Shown in pieces: positions 16,360-26,490 of a DNA stretch of 64,000 nt (position 1 is its first letter; each line of letters begins with the position of its first letter). Position numbers and translations under genes: made by a program. Below the pieces are notes generated by a model. It was given only the letters and a program-made list of their open reading frames with translations, was not told the DNA's origin and ran no database searches. The DNA is from VYFG01 sp965221795 (GTDB lineage Bacteria; Pseudomonadota; Gammaproteobacteria; Arenicellales; Poriferihabitantaceae): assembly GCA_965221795.1 (NCBI GenBank), contig OZ244914.1, positions 1,240,001-1,304,000 of the forward strand, read 5' to 3'.

Positions 16360-19224
16360 TTAAGCGAGTGAAATGCGGCAGAGAGTCACTTTCGTCTCTT
16401 GCATTTGCGTTACGGAATCGTATCCGTAAGTGAAGGCGGTATTGGCCGCTTCACCCCGGACGTACGGTGCAGTCCCCTCGGGATATTTATCCAAAAGGTC
16501 GACTCCCTCATAGTGCCCACCGAAGTGGAATGGTGTGAAGAGCACTCCGGGGCCAACCCGCTGGGTCACCATGGCCTTGACCTTGATCCGGGAGCCCTCT
16601 GGGCTTTCGATCCAGATCATGTCTCCATCCTGCACATTGTGGTCGTTGGCATCCTTGGGGTTGATTTCGGCGAACATCTCCTGTTGCAGTTCTGCCAGCC
16701 AGGGATTGGACCGCGACTCTTCCCCACCGCCCTCATATTCCACCAAGCGTCCACTGGTGTGAATGATCGGGAAGTCTCCAGAATAGTCTTGCGCCTGAAT
16801 GGAAGCATACCGGGTCGGAAGACGATAGAACCGCTTCCGGTCTTCATAGGTCGGATATTTGGCCACCAGGTCGCGGTCCGGTGCATACAGCGGCTCGCGG
16901 TGAATCGGCACCCGGTCAGGGAAGGTCCACACAATGGCCCGCGCTTTGGCATTTCCGAACGGCGCACAACCGTGCTTGATCGCCACCCGCTGGATCCCGC
17001 CGGATAGATCCGTCTTCCAGTTCTTGCCTTCCGCCAGTTTCTTCTCTTCCGGGGTCAGGTCATCCCACCATCCCAGGCTCTTGAGCATATCCGCAGTGAA
17101 CTCGGGATGGCCATCCTGGATTTCGTTGCCCACGGGCCAGGAGTCCTCGGCCAGGATATTGTTACCTTCATGCTCCGTGCCGAAACGGGCACGGAAATTC
17201 AATCCCCCTTCTGCTACCGGCTTACTGGGATCATACAGGATCGGGGTGCCGGGATGTTTCATTTCCGCCGTTCCCCAGCAAGGCCACGGCATCCCGTAGT
17301 AATCCCCATCGCAGGGGCCACCTTCCGCCTTGAGGGTCGTGGTATTGAAGGTATGCTTGTTCTCCAAATGCAGCTTGAGACGCTCTGGACTTTGGCCGGT
17401 ATAACCAATAGTCCACATACCCTTGTTGAACTCCCGGGTAATGTCCTCAATCACCGGTTCGTCGTTACGGACCTCGATATGCTTGCAGAGCTGGTCGGCA
17501 AAATCGAATTTCTTGGCCAGCTTGTATATGATCGTGTGATCCGGCAACGATTCAAACAGGGGTTCAACCACTTTTTCCCGCCATTGCAGAGAACGATTGG
17601 AGGCCGTCACAGAACCGTACGTCTCAAACTGAGTGGTGGCCGGCAGCAGCCAGACTCCATCCGTGCGGTCATGCATTACAGCCGCATGGGTTGGATAGGG
17701 ATCGATAATGACCATCATATCCAGTTTGGCCATGGCCTTTTTCATTTCCGGGCCACGACTCTGGCTATTAACCGCATGTCCCCAATACACCATGCAACGG
17801 ATGTTGTCTTTTTGGCCGATGTTCTCTTCCAGCACTCCATCGACCCAACGCGAGACCGGGATGCCACGATAGTTCATCGGATGGGTCGGCTTGCCATTGT
17901 CTCCCTCCACTTCTTCGGCACTGAACCGGGACTTCACCCAAGCGGGATCCAAGTCCCAAACCCGGGACCAATGCCCCCAGGCACCATTAGACAGGCCGTA
18001 ATATCCGGGCAACGAATGAGACAGGACACAAAAGTCAGTGGCCCCCTGTACGTTATCATGCCCCCGGAAAATGTTGGCTCCCCCGCCAGACTTGCCAATA
18101 TTGCCCAGAGCAAGCTGGAAGGCGCAATAGGCCCGGGTATTGTTATTGCCGGTAGTGTGTTGGGTTCCCCCCATACACCAGACAAAAGTCGCCGGACTGT
18201 TTTCAGCCATCATTTGCGCGGCTTCCTTGACCTTGGCTTCCGGCACCCCGGTGACGCGCTCGGTTTCTTCCGGCGTCCACTTGGCGACCTCGGCACGGAT
18301 CTCATCCATACCATATACCCGTTGGCGAATATACTCCTTGTCTTCCCAACCATTTTCGAAAATATGCCACAGCATACCCCAGATAATGCCTACATCCGAT
18401 CCCGGACGAATTCGGACATACACATCCGAATGGGCCGCAGTCCGGGTATAGCGTGGATCAATCACCACCATTCTGGCACCGTTTTCCTTCGCCCGGAAAA
18501 TATGCTGCAGGGAGACCGGATGGGCTTCCGCCGGGTTGGAGCCGATAAACAGCATGCATTTGGAGTTGTGCATGTCGTTATAGCTGTTGGTCATGGCCCC
18601 GTATCCCCACGTATTGGCCACTCCCGCAACGGTGGTCGAGTGGCAGATGCGAGCCTGATGGTCCACGTTGTTCGTACCCCACATGGCCGCAAATTTACGG
18701 AACAGGTAGGCCTGCTCGTTGTTGTATTTGGCTGAGCCAAGCCAATAGACTGAATCGGGACCGGACTCGGCACGAATCTTGAGCATGCCATCACCAACCT
18801 CGTTGATGGCATCATCCCAGGACATCCGCTTCCATTTTCCACCTTCCAGCTTCATCGGGTACTTGAGACGGAGTTCTCCGTGACCATGCTCCCGAACCGA
18901 AGCCCCCTTGGCACAATGGGCACCCAAATTGAAAGGGGAATCAAAATCAGGTTCCTGTCCGGTCCAGACGCCATTTTGCACCTCGGCACGCACTCCACAA
19001 CCCACCGAACAGTGGGTACAAACGCTCCTTTTGACCGTAACATCACCGGTAGCCACGCTGGCGGCATGGGCTTTTTTGACCCGCCCCGGCATCAGCGAGG
19101 TGGCGGCAGCCCCCGCACCCATCGCCAGACCGGACCGTTTGAGGAAGGTCCTTCGATTAATCGACTGCCCGATGCCCGGCTGGCTCCGGTCCTCGGCGCA
19201 GGTTTGCTTGCGTATCAGTTTCAT
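16360..19224 (-). CDS. fdhA: Formate dehydrogenase catalytic subunit (alpha), molybdenum/tungsten bis-MGD enzyme
   Basis: The 954-residue product oxidises formate to CO2 in the periplasm. A Tat signal (RRTFLKR at 24-30) precedes an N-terminal [4Fe-4S] site (C69, C72, C76, C104). The active-site segment QARICHSTT puts Cys194, followed by His195, where other enzymes have selenocysteine, so this is the cysteine form. The MGD-binding domains and the C-terminal molydopterin dinucleotide domain (IIHTSGRLVEY..) are complete. A TorD-type chaperone and fdhD nearby fit its maturation and export. Confidence 0.96.
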   Translation of the reverse strand: MKLIRKQTCAEDRSQPGIGQSINRRTFLKRSGLAMGAGAAATSLMPGRVKKAHAASVATGDVTVKRSVCTHCSVGCGVRAEVQNGVWTGQEPDFDSPFNLGAHCAKGASVREHGHGELRLKYPMKLEGGKWKRMSWDDAINEVGDGMLKIRAESGPDSVYWLGSAKYNNEQAYLFRKFAAMWGTNNVDHQARICHSTTVAGVANTWGYGAMTNSYNDMHNSKCMLFIGSNPAEAHPVSLQHIFRAKENGARMVVIDPRYTRTAAHSDVYVRIRPGSDVGIIWGMLWHIFENGWEDKEYIRQRVYGMDEIRAEVAKWTPEETERVTGVPEAKVKEAAQMMAENSPATFVWCMGGTQHTTGNNNTRAYCAFQLALGNIGKSGGGANIFRGHDNVQGATDFCVLSHSLPGYYGLSNGAWGHWSRVWDLDPAWVKSRFSAEEVEGDNGKPTHPMNYRGIPVSRWVDGVLEENIGQKDNIRCMVYWGHAVNSQSRGPEMKKAMAKLDMMVIIDPYPTHAAVMHDRTDGVWLLPATTQFETYGSVTASNRSLQWREKVVEPLFESLPDHTIIYKLAKKFDFADQLCKHIEVRNDEPVIEDITREFNKGMWTIGYTGQSPERLKLHLENKHTFNTTTLKAEGGPCDGDYYGMPWPCWGTAEMKHPGTPILYDPSKPVAEGGLNFRARFGTEHEGNNILAEDSWPVGNEIQDGHPEFTADMLKSLGWWDDLTPEEKKLAEGKNWKTDLSGGIQRVAIKHGCAPFGNAKARAIVWTFPDRVPIHREPLYAPDRDLVAKYPTYEDRKRFYRLPTRYASIQAQDYSGDFPIIHTSGRLVEYEGGGEESRSNPWLAELQQEMFAEINPKDANDHNVQDGDMIWIESPEGSRIKVKAMVTQRVGPGVLFTPFHFGGHYEGVDLLDKYPEGTAPYVRGEAANTAFTYGYDSVTQMQETKVTLCRISLA

Positions 19225-19295
19225 GCTGTATTCTCCAGAGTCGCTTTGCGATTCGTTTGGGTAAGGATACTGGTAATGTGGAGCCTGAACCGAAC

Positions 19296-19487
19296 TTACT
19301 GGCGGGCAAGTTGGTAGTAGGCGCGGACATGTTCGGTTTCCTGGTAACCGGTCCGGATGACTTCTTTCGGGGGAGCTTGGGTATCGGCCAGCACCCCGGT
19401 GGCAGTGGCCCCGGTCCCGATCGCCGCAGTGGTTACGGCCGCACCTTTGAGGAATGCCCGTCGATCTTTTTTCGGTTGGTTCATCAT
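19296..19487 (-). CDS. Formate dehydrogenase region Tat-target peptide
   Basis: The 63-residue product starts at 19487 after a GAGG site and carries a Tat motif (DRRAFLKGAAV, about residues 8-18), a hydrophobic Ala/Gly/Thr stretch and a short mature tail. This matches the small Tat-target family found just upstream of formate dehydrogenase alpha genes. Its role is unknown; a partner of the Tat chaperone or a small subunit is possible. The gene sits between the TorD-type gene and fdhA. Confidence 0.85.
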   Translation of the reverse strand: MMNQPKKDRRAFLKGAAVTTAAIGTGATATGVLADTQAPPKEVIRTGYQETEHVRAYYQLARQ

Positions 19488-19530
19488 GTATAACCTCGAT
19501 TGGGTCTGGTTAGTCGGAGTCATTTGACTA

Positions 19531-20175
19531 TCAATGTTGCTGAATGTTCAGATACTGGCTTTCCAATTGCATATACCGCTCACCGAGCAGTCCTACCGCC
19601 CGGTAGAAATCGGCTGATGGAGCCGACCGGAGCTCCCGGAAAAACTTTTCTCCCCATGGATGGAGGTGACGGATAAAGAAGCGCCGCTGGCGAAACCCCT
19701 CGATATCATCCGACTGGATCAGAATCGACAGGGTCTCACAGATTGCTGCCACATGATCTTCCGGCTCCTTGCGATTTGGGTCCGCCTCAAATCCGAGTTC
19801 ACGCAGGTCGTCCCGGAGCTCACTGAGGGGTTTGTCCATCAGAAAACCGGTCATATGCCAAGAACCATAGGGAACCACCTCTCCCCGGCCAAGGCCAATG
19901 AACAGGGCATGATATTCATCATCCAGCGGAACTGCATTTGCCGTCTCAGCGGCCAACCGCAATGCCAGCCACGCTTCGCCAATCTCACCTGGCTTGTCAG
20001 CATCTGCCGGATCGCTGATATGGCACAAATAGTCCAGCAAATCGCGGTGGGGAATGTCGCTCAACAGGGAAGCAAGAACCCCATAGGTCACAGAACGGGC
20101 CCGATCCTCCTCTGCGATGAGACTGACCATTGCCTCATTGCTGTGGTCATTCAGTGTCGACCGCAACTGCTCCAA
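19531..20175 (-). CDS. TorD-family molecular chaperone for formate dehydrogenase
   Basis: The 214-residue all-helical protein has the TorD/DmsD pattern: an early YGVLASLLSDIPH, a central LDDEYHALFIGLGRGEVVPYGSWHMTG and a later EPEDHVAAICETLSIL (the E-P-x-D-H motif). Such chaperones bind the Tat signal and apo-form of molybdoenzymes and prevent premature export. It lies directly before the Tat-target peptide and fdhA genes, so FdhA is the likely client. Confidence 0.93.
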   Translation of the reverse strand: MEQLRSTLNDHSNEAMVSLIAEEDRARSVTYGVLASLLSDIPHRDLLDYLCHISDPADADKPGEIGEAWLALRLAAETANAVPLDDEYHALFIGLGRGEVVPYGSWHMTGFLMDKPLSELRDDLRELGFEADPNRKEPEDHVAAICETLSILIQSDDIEGFRQRRFFIRHLHPWGEKFFRELRSAPSADFYRAVGLLGERYMQLESQYLNIQQH

Positions 20176-20493
20176 TGAAAACCTCCACGGTTAATAAAGT
20201 CTATTGGCACAGTAGGGATACCCACGGTGGAACATCAAACCGTAGGCAACCGGACTGTACTCAATTATTGTGTCTGCAATTCTATACTCTAAGACTCGGT
20301 TAGTTGCAAGTGTCTTCCCCAATTCACCCTGTCATGTGAGCTCATCGCCAGGCAAATGGATGACGGAATCCATGTCGATTTTTATACTTTGGAAAACAAC
20401 TACTTATTCCTATCGAAACACAATCTTTCCAGAGAAGAATCATCATATATGGGAATCGTTTCCTTAAAAGTCATAGAAAAAAAGTAAAATGAT
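20176..20493. other. AT-rich intergenic region; probable promoter for torD-fdhA-fdhB-fdhI
   Basis: The 318 bp between the ferredoxin gene and the TorD-type gene contain no ORF that looks real and are distinctly AT-rich. A minus-strand pair TTAGAG, 17 nt, AATAAT near 20265-20295 could be a weak promoter. No clear FNR-like or sigma-54 site was seen. The subunit genes may thus have their own promoter, separate from the DUF3305/3306 block. Confidence 0.3.
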
Positions 20494-22200
20494 CTACCCG
20501 ATCATATCCTTGCGATCAAACATATCTGCAACCCGGCAATCTTCACACATCCGCAGGCGGTTTTGCTGTTCTGGCGTCTCAAACATCCAATGACCGGACA
20601 GTTTTTCCAGCATACGGCTAATCATGGCCTGAGTGGCAAATGGCTTGCCACAACTCATACATCGGAAGGGTTCTTCCTCTTTCAGGATCCGGCTCCGGGT
20701 AGCGGTCTCGTCAGGATGGAAGCGGGGATCCAATGTCAGTGCGGATTCCGGGCAAGCACGGGTACAAAGACCACATTGGACACAGTTACTTTCGATGAAT
20801 TTCAGTGCCGGGGTCTCCCCCCCGGCCTCCAGCGCATTCCCGGGGCAGACAGACACGCATCCCATGCAGAGGGTACAGGCATCGTTGTCGAGAATGACCT
20901 GCCCCAAGGGGCTACCTGCCGGCAGTGACACCGGTCCGGTTTCTTCCCTCGTCTGCAACAGATGCCCCAAGGCCTGACGCAGTAGCGTGCGCTTGCCACC
21001 GACCGCTGCAAACGAAGCGATGGCAGGCCTTTCGTGCCCTGAAGGCATGGCGACCAATACCGGTTCCAGCGTGGTAACCAATTCGACATGGCAGTGTGTC
21101 AGTGGGGTATCTCGGAGCACTGCCGCAAGGAATCCGACCGTTTCAGTCAGACTGGCACGGACTTGTTCGGGCACATCGGCGGGGACATACAGCCAGATAT
21201 TACCGACTCCATAAGCCAGGGCACAAGCCAGCAGATCGGCCCCCACTGAACCGATTTCTTCCACTAACAGGGGAATGATGTGTTCCGGCAAGTCTTGGGC
21301 AAGGGGAGACAGTACGTCGGTACCATGCTCACTGTCATACACCAATAATGCCAGCTCTCCGCGACCTGAGGCTTTCCGGGTATCGCGGCAGATGCAGCGC
21401 AGCAAATCCACCTGTTCTTCCACCGGTGGATAACGATAGGTGATTGCGCCGGACGGGCATCGTGCGGTACAACTCCCCCCACCCTGACACAGGTATGGAT
21501 TGACCTCAATCTGCTCTCCAATGGAAATAATCGCATCCGTCGGGCAGGCTTCGAGGCATCGATTACAGCCCACGATTCCGCTGCGACTATGGGCACAAAT
21601 ATCCGGATCGTAATCGAAGTAGCGGGGTTTTTCGAATTCGCCGACCTGTTGCTGAACCGCCTGGATCGCATGCTGCAGGCGATCGGGGTCGGTACCTACG
21701 TGGTGATATCCCGGCGGCTTGACCGCGGCCGGGATCAGCGCATCATCACTGGCGTCAATCACATGATCAAACAGGCCGTTGGGAATACCCATCATCTGCC
21801 CTAGGCTGTCCCCCTTTTCCTCCCCGGCATCGCCGGTGGGAAGGCTGGCGACAAATCGCCCCAGATAGCCTTCCACCTGCAATCCCGGCGTAATCCAGGC
21901 ATTGGCGGATGTCACTGGCCGGTCCAATTCCTCGCGGATGGCAATGTAACACAGAAACCGCTCGCCCAACGCAGCCTCCACACCCCGTCCGCTGTCTTCA
22001 TCCATGATCAGGAGCACCCGACTGGCCGCCACATACGCGACCGTCATGGTCGGGCTGGGGTTCCAAGGTATAGCGGCCAACACCTCCTGTCGTACCTGTC
22101 CGGCCGCTGTCCCGGCAGACAGTTCAAGCCCCAATGTTTCGAGATAACTGGGCATACTTAACAGGGGGTCTTGATTTGATGAACCATCATGACGACTCAC
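20494..22200 (-). CDS. Multi-cluster 4Fe-4S ferredoxin-type protein of the formate dehydrogenase locus
   Basis: The 568-residue product has four cysteine-rich cluster sites: CNRCLEACP preceded by CAHSRSG, CQGGGSCTARCP, CTLCMGCVSVCP and CVQCGLCTRACP. A C-terminal CMSC...CEDC pair may bind another metal. The middle part (about 290-430) resembles a domain of electron-transfer assembly proteins and is less clear. The GTG start overlaps the end of the DUF3306 gene by 14 nt. This protein type accompanies DUF3305/DUF3306 near formate dehydrogenases and probably serves in electron transfer or cofactor assembly. Confidence 0.85.
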   Translation of the reverse strand: MSRHDGSSNQDPLLSMPSYLETLGLELSAGTAAGQVRQEVLAAIPWNPSPTMTVAYVAASRVLLIMDEDSGRGVEAALGERFLCYIAIREELDRPVTSANAWITPGLQVEGYLGRFVASLPTGDAGEEKGDSLGQMMGIPNGLFDHVIDASDDALIPAAVKPPGYHHVGTDPDRLQHAIQAVQQQVGEFEKPRYFDYDPDICAHSRSGIVGCNRCLEACPTDAIISIGEQIEVNPYLCQGGGSCTARCPSGAITYRYPPVEEQVDLLRCICRDTRKASGRGELALLVYDSEHGTDVLSPLAQDLPEHIIPLLVEEIGSVGADLLACALAYGVGNIWLYVPADVPEQVRASLTETVGFLAAVLRDTPLTHCHVELVTTLEPVLVAMPSGHERPAIASFAAVGGKRTLLRQALGHLLQTREETGPVSLPAGSPLGQVILDNDACTLCMGCVSVCPGNALEAGGETPALKFIESNCVQCGLCTRACPESALTLDPRFHPDETATRSRILKEEEPFRCMSCGKPFATQAMISRMLEKLSGHWMFETPEQQNRLRMCEDCRVADMFDRKDMIG

Positions 22201-22876
22201 CAGTGTCTTTGCGTATTTCGGTCATCCGCGAATGATCCGGCTCCCCCTGGCTCTCTTCTCCTTCATGGCCGGCACCGGACTCTGCAGCGAGACTCTCTTC
22301 GTCATCCCGACCAGCGGCACCCTCATCCGGCTCTCCCTCCTGCGACTCTTCAGCAACCCGTTGTTCCGCTTCCTCGGCCTCACGGAGACGCTTCTCCTGG
22401 ACTTCTGCCTGATGCTTCATGTCGGACGTTACCATATCACCCAATGGCTCGAATTGCGTGAAATCCTCATCGTAATCATCCAACCCATCCCGAACGTTGA
22501 ATACGGCGGCCGAAAACAATTTGCGCATAGCTCGTCTGCGGAGGGCTTCACTGACCCCCGGTGAAAAGAATCCGGAGTAGTTACTGTGTTCATCCAGGCT
22601 ATCCACTGCCGGCATGTCCGCATCGGTCAGAACCGGTTTGCGGTCGCCGGAATCCTCTGTAGGCAATGGGTCCTGCCGGTCCGCTTCCACCATAGTCTGC
22701 ATGCGTCCGGGGCTGTCGACCGGAACAATCGTATTCAGGGGAAGCGATGAACCGGCTTCCTCCCGAACCTCAGCTGGAGCCGGGGTCTTTGCCGAACCCG
22801 TCGACTGCTTGCGCACTGACCAGCGCTTCAGAAACCCTTCCCGGGAATCGGATTCGGTATCAGGATTTCGGCGCAT
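22187..22876 (-). CDS. DUF3306 protein
   Basis: The 229-residue product starts at 22876 (MRRNPDTESDSREGFLKRW), 17 nt inside the DUF3305 gene. It has the DUF3306 signature: FLKRWSVRK near the start, then LDEHSNYSGFFSPGVSEAL and LRRRAMRKLFSAAVFNVRDG..YDEDF. The C-terminal 70 residues are very rich in Glu and Arg, a charged tail. The function is unknown; the family is tied to formate dehydrogenase operons. It was chosen over the longer ORF from 23068, which reads through DUF3305 in a shadow frame. Confidence 0.9.
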   Translation of the reverse strand: MRRNPDTESDSREGFLKRWSVRKQSTGSAKTPAPAEVREEAGSSLPLNTIVPVDSPGRMQTMVEADRQDPLPTEDSGDRKPVLTDADMPAVDSLDEHSNYSGFFSPGVSEALRRRAMRKLFSAAVFNVRDGLDDYDEDFTQFEPLGDMVTSDMKHQAEVQEKRLREAEEAEQRVAEESQEGEPDEGAAGRDDEESLAAESGAGHEGEESQGEPDHSRMTEIRKDTGESS

Positions 22877-23453
22877 GACGATCCCCTCTGGGAGGGTTGT
22901 GTCTGTCCTGTGGAGCCGAATAGAGGGAATCTTCCAGCCAGTCCCGGCGCTTCCGCTTGCGCCTGATCTCCGGCTTGAAGTAACGGACCACATAACGTTC
23001 CAGCAATGCAGTAATCTCGGGCGGCATCGGTGCCGACAGTACCATGTCATCGGCTTCCATATGACCATTGGCCTCGTCCTGATTGGCGGTCACTAGCATT
23101 GGCCGAATCTCCCTGGCGCTGTATTCCCCCTCGCAGATTACGAACAGATAGGGTTGGTCCGAAAGCAAATTGTACCAGTACCCTTCGCTCCCATCTCGGA
23201 ACAGGTCCAAGGTATAACCAGTGAAAATATAACGGCAGGTGTCATGGTCCACCATAATGACACTGTCGCCACAGGACGCTTCCAAGCCATCACCGGTCAG
23301 TACCCGATGCACACGCCAAGTGGGGTAACACCACTTTCTTTTCGGGTCAATATGACGTTCCAGCACCACCGCTACGGGGACGGAGAGCCGGGAGCCGGTC
23401 TGCACCCGTCCTGTTTCGGGTTGCCTGTTGCCACTCATGGTCGTATCTTGCAA
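22860..23453 (-). CDS. DUF3305 protein
   Basis: The 197-residue product shows the DUF3305 core: SVPVAVVLERHIDPKRKW (about 24-41), CYPTWRVHRV and YTLDLFRDGSEGYWYNL. The C-terminus is basic (RRKRKRRDW). The function is unknown, but the family is found with DUF3306 and formate dehydrogenases. Starts at 23453 (MQDTTM) and 23438 are both possible. The DUF6494 gene lies 11 bp upstream, so the block is one transcript. Confidence 0.88.
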   Translation of the reverse strand: MQDTTMSGNRQPETGRVQTGSRLSVPVAVVLERHIDPKRKWCYPTWRVHRVLTGDGLEASCGDSVIMVDHDTCRYIFTGYTLDLFRDGSEGYWYNLLSDQPYLFVICEGEYSAREIRPMLVTANQDEANGHMEADDMVLSAPMPPEITALLERYVVRYFKPEIRRKRKRRDWLEDSLYSAPQDRHNPPRGDRHAPKS

Positions 23454-23464
23454 GTTCGCAAGAA

Positions 23465-23674
23465 CTATTTCTCAATAACGAGCGTGTCCACCACATCGAC
23501 ATCTAATCCCAAGCGGCGGATAGACAGGGACATGGTAGCCTCCAGACAATCACCGACCTGAACGGTCCCATGTTCCATACCCTCGCGGACGGCTTGCTCG
23601 ATGGCACGCTGGGAGGTAATCCCGGTTTTCTTGAGAAACTTTCTGATCTGAATATTGAGTGCGTCTTCATTCAT
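23465..23674 (-). CDS. DUF6494 family small protein
   Basis: The 69-residue product MNEDALNIQIRKFLKKTGIT continues SQRAIEQAVREG, matching the short DUF6494 family that co-occurs with formate dehydrogenase accessory genes. It is soluble and has no cysteine. It is probably the first gene of the accessory block, transcribed away from fdhD. Confidence 0.82.
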   Translation of the reverse strand: MNEDALNIQIRKFLKKTGITSQRAIEQAVREGMEHGTVQVGDCLEATMSLSIRRLGLDVDVVDTLVIEK

Positions 23675-24272
23675 GGCTTTAGTCCGACTGTGCGCCGTTT
23701 CGATGCTCTAGCAAACTGCAACCGTTCGGCCCTGCCGGCCATAGTAGTTTTTCGCTGCTGTCATCACGCGACATGGATTGACCCGATACGATAACAGACT
23801 TGGGACTCAAGATGACGGCCAATTGAAAGAAATTGTGTAAGACCGGCCCCAAGATGGAAATCGGTCATTGCAGGCGGGCAACGGCGAAAGTTTTTGAGAA
23901 CAGCGGTAGGGCCGGGTTCCTGAGAATTTTCATACTCAAGACCCTGGAACCAGTTGACGCATCCTGGCCTAGGCATGTGATCGGGGTACCATGGCCCGGT
24001 TCTTAGGGAGCCTCTTCGCCAGCAATGGAATCCGGCCCATGGACAGATCAAGACACTCTCCCCCCATCACTTGGAGCGCAATCCAAGCCGGCCCGAGGGC
24101 AGACTCCATTGCTTTCAGGTGAATCACTGAGAGTTTCTGGCGGAATGCAAATCGGTGACCAAAATAGGGTAAGCTTCGACTATTCCATGATGAGTTGACC
24201 GCATGGTGAGTCGCGTTCCTCCACCCAATCTTTCTCCTCTTTCTGCCTGAAACGATTGCAGGGTAATCCCCC
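23675..24272. other. Divergent intergenic region between the accessory block and fdhD
   Basis: Nearly 600 bp lie between two divergent formate dehydrogenase-related genes, more than simple promoters need. I see no ORF worth calling, no tRNA and no clear riboswitch. Control sites for both directions are expected here but cannot be assigned. Confidence 0.4.
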
Positions 24273-25133
24273 ATGGCCATCCTCCAGAACCACGATTCCC
24301 TCCCCGAAGCACGACCGAGCATCAGCAACGCCGGGCTCGAATCCATTCATCAGGTGGAGGCGCTCGACCAATTCGGGGAAAAAAGGGAAGTCTATGTGGT
24401 CGGCGAGTTACCTCTTACCATCAAGGTAGATGGACAGGAACTGGTGACCCTGATGACGCTCGGTGCCCGTCCCGAATTGCTGGTCCTCGGGTATCTTCGA
24501 AATCAGACCCTGTTCAGCCACCCATCGGAAATCCGCTCGGTCGTAGTAAACTGGGACCGGGAAGTGGCGGAAGTGGAAACCCGCGACGGCAAGGGTATCA
24601 CCGGCGTGGACACAAGCCGACGAACTGTGACCACCGGATGCGGACAGGGTACAATTCTCAGTTGCACCCTGGACAAATTGTACGATCACCGCTTGCCCCC
24701 TGCCAAGGTTCACCAATCCGATATCTACCGGATGCTGGGCAATATCCGAGACCACAACAAAACCTATCGCGTGGCAGGTTCCGTGCATGGTTGTGGCCTA
24801 TGTCAGGGAGGCGAAATCCTGACTTTTGTGGAAGATGTCGGCAGGCACAATGCCATGGATACCATTTCGGGCGAAATGTGGCTGAATGGCATAAATGGGC
24901 ATAACAAGATCTTCTATACCACCGGACGTCTGACCTCGGAAATCGTGATGAAGGCCGCATTGATGGATATTCCGGTCCTGGTTTCCCGCAACGGCACCAC
25001 CCATATGGGCTTCGAACTGGCAGAAGAGTTGGGTGTGACCCTGATCGCCCGTGCCAAAAGCCGCCATTTCGTGGCCCTGAACTCACACAGCCTGATCTTC
25101 GACGCCATTCCCAAGCAGTACCGATTTGATTGA
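24273..25133 (+). CDS. fdhD: Formate dehydrogenase sulfurtransferase FdhD
   Basis: The 286-residue product matches FdhD, which moves sulfur from a cysteine desulfurase to the molybdenum cofactor of formate dehydrogenase. Conserved segments are GELPLTIKVDG (44-54), VTTGCGQGT, HGCGLCQGG with the C-x-x-C pair, FVEDVGRHNAMD and GRLTSEIVMKAA. It is divergent from the fdh accessory block and ends before the aldo/keto reductase gene. It directly supports the presence of an active cysteine-type enzyme encoded at 16360-19224. Confidence 0.95.
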   Translation: MAILQNHDSLPEARPSISNAGLESIHQVEALDQFGEKREVYVVGELPLTIKVDGQELVTLMTLGARPELLVLGYLRNQTLFSHPSEIRSVVVNWDREVAEVETRDGKGITGVDTSRRTVTTGCGQGTILSCTLDKLYDHRLPPAKVHQSDIYRMLGNIRDHNKTYRVAGSVHGCGLCQGGEILTFVEDVGRHNAMDTISGEMWLNGINGHNKIFYTTGRLTSEIVMKAALMDIPVLVSRNGTTHMGFELAEELGVTLIARAKSRHFVALNSHSLIFDAIPKQYRFD

Positions 25134-25321
25134 CTCCCTGATCGGCAGCGGAGATGGGCCGCGAGGCATGGATGGCCCGGAGAGGAATCGCCACGACTGG
25201 CGGAAACCCGCCGCCGCAAAACTATCCTCTCGCCCGATAGATCATAATCTCCATAGCATTCGTCCTGCCAAAAAAATATAAAATCCAGAGCCATCCTATC
25301 GCTGGCCTCCTCCGGGATCAC

Positions 25322-26350
25322 ATGCTTTCCATGCATCAACGAAAACTCGGCCCTTTTTCCGTCTCCGCCATCGGGCTTGGCTGCATGAGTATGTCCATGG
25401 GCTACGGCCCAAAGCCGGAAGAAGCCTATTCTGGCAAGTTGCTCAACCTGGCATTGGATCATGGATACACTTTCCTTGATACCGCTGCGATGTATGGAAT
25501 GGGACACAATGAGTCCCTGATCGGGAAATACCTTTCGCATCGCCGGCATGAGTACACTCTGGCCAGCAAATGTGGGATTTTCCGAAACGCCGAAAACCAC
25601 TCTGTGCCAGATGGCCGCCCGGAAACCCTGCAACGGACCTGCGAAGACAGCCTCAAGCGTCTGAACACTGACGTGATCGACCTGTACTACCTCCATCGGA
25701 TCGATGCCAAGGTCCCGGTAGAGGAAAGCGTGGGCGCACTCTCCCGGATGGTGGAAGATGGCAAGGTGCGAACCATCGGGCTGTCCGAAATCGCCTCAGA
25801 CAGCCTACGCCGTGCGCATGCCGTACACCCCATCACTGCAGTACAGTCTGAATATTCACTCTGGAGCCGGACCCCGGAACGAAGTATGCTCACTACCTGT
25901 CGGGAACTAGGGGTCGCCTTCGTCCCGTTTGCTCCCTTGGGTCGACAGTTTTTGACTGGTAAGTCTGGGGATGTGACCACGATGCCAGAGGGCGATGTAC
26001 GTACCACCATGGCACGCCCCCGATTTGAGCCGGAAGTCTTTGCCCACAATCGCAAACTGCTGGAACCCTATACCCACATCGCCCACCGCGTCGGGTGCAC
26101 TCTGTCCCAACTGGCCTTGGCGTGGCTGCTCGCACAACCGGACCAACTGATTCCCATTCCCGGCACCAAGCATATCGACTGGATGCGGGAAAATGCGGGT
26201 GCCGGAGAGATACGCCTTGACCCCGATACGGTAGCCTCACTCAATGCCCTGATCAATGACCAGACAGTCGAAGGAGACCGGTATGTGGAACACGTGATGC
26301 AGACCGTAGATTCGGAACGCGATATAGTGATGCCCATTAGCCAGCCCTGA
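25322..26350 (+). CDS. Aldo/keto reductase
   Basis: The 342-residue product is a soluble NADPH-dependent TIM-barrel reductase. The catalytic tetrad is visible: D53 and Y58 (FLDTAAMYG), K83 (ASKCG) and H125 (YLHRID). The cofactor part near the C-terminus has IPIPGTKH. The motifs place it in the YajO/IolS-like group, which reduces carbonyl compounds of uncertain identity. It stands alone, between fdhD and the convergent dnaE gene. Confidence 0.9.
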   Translation: MLSMHQRKLGPFSVSAIGLGCMSMSMGYGPKPEEAYSGKLLNLALDHGYTFLDTAAMYGMGHNESLIGKYLSHRRHEYTLASKCGIFRNAENHSVPDGRPETLQRTCEDSLKRLNTDVIDLYYLHRIDAKVPVEESVGALSRMVEDGKVRTIGLSEIASDSLRRAHAVHPITAVQSEYSLWSRTPERSMLTTCRELGVAFVPFAPLGRQFLTGKSGDVTTMPEGDVRTTMARPRFEPEVFAHNRKLLEPYTHIAHRVGCTLSQLALAWLLAQPDQLIPIPGTKHIDWMRENAGAGEIRLDPDTVASLNALINDQTVEGDRYVEHVMQTVDSERDIVMPISQP

Positions 26351-26490
26351 GTGCTTGACCAAGTCGGTTCGAGCTCTGCCTGTCAGGCCTTCCTGCGTTC
26401 CGCCAGCCCGGTGACCGATAGCGGCTGTTGGTTGCCGGCAAGTGCAGACATCGGGCAGTCACATAACAAAAATTGGAACCGAATGGAGCG

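Noticed and set aside
17107..18735. 542-codon open frame on the plus strand
   Set aside because: It is antisense to fdhA and has no recognisable motif.
22877..23068. Upstream extension of the DUF3306 frame
   Set aside because: It runs through the DUF3305 gene in another frame and adds residues that do not fit the family; the ATG at 22876 is used.
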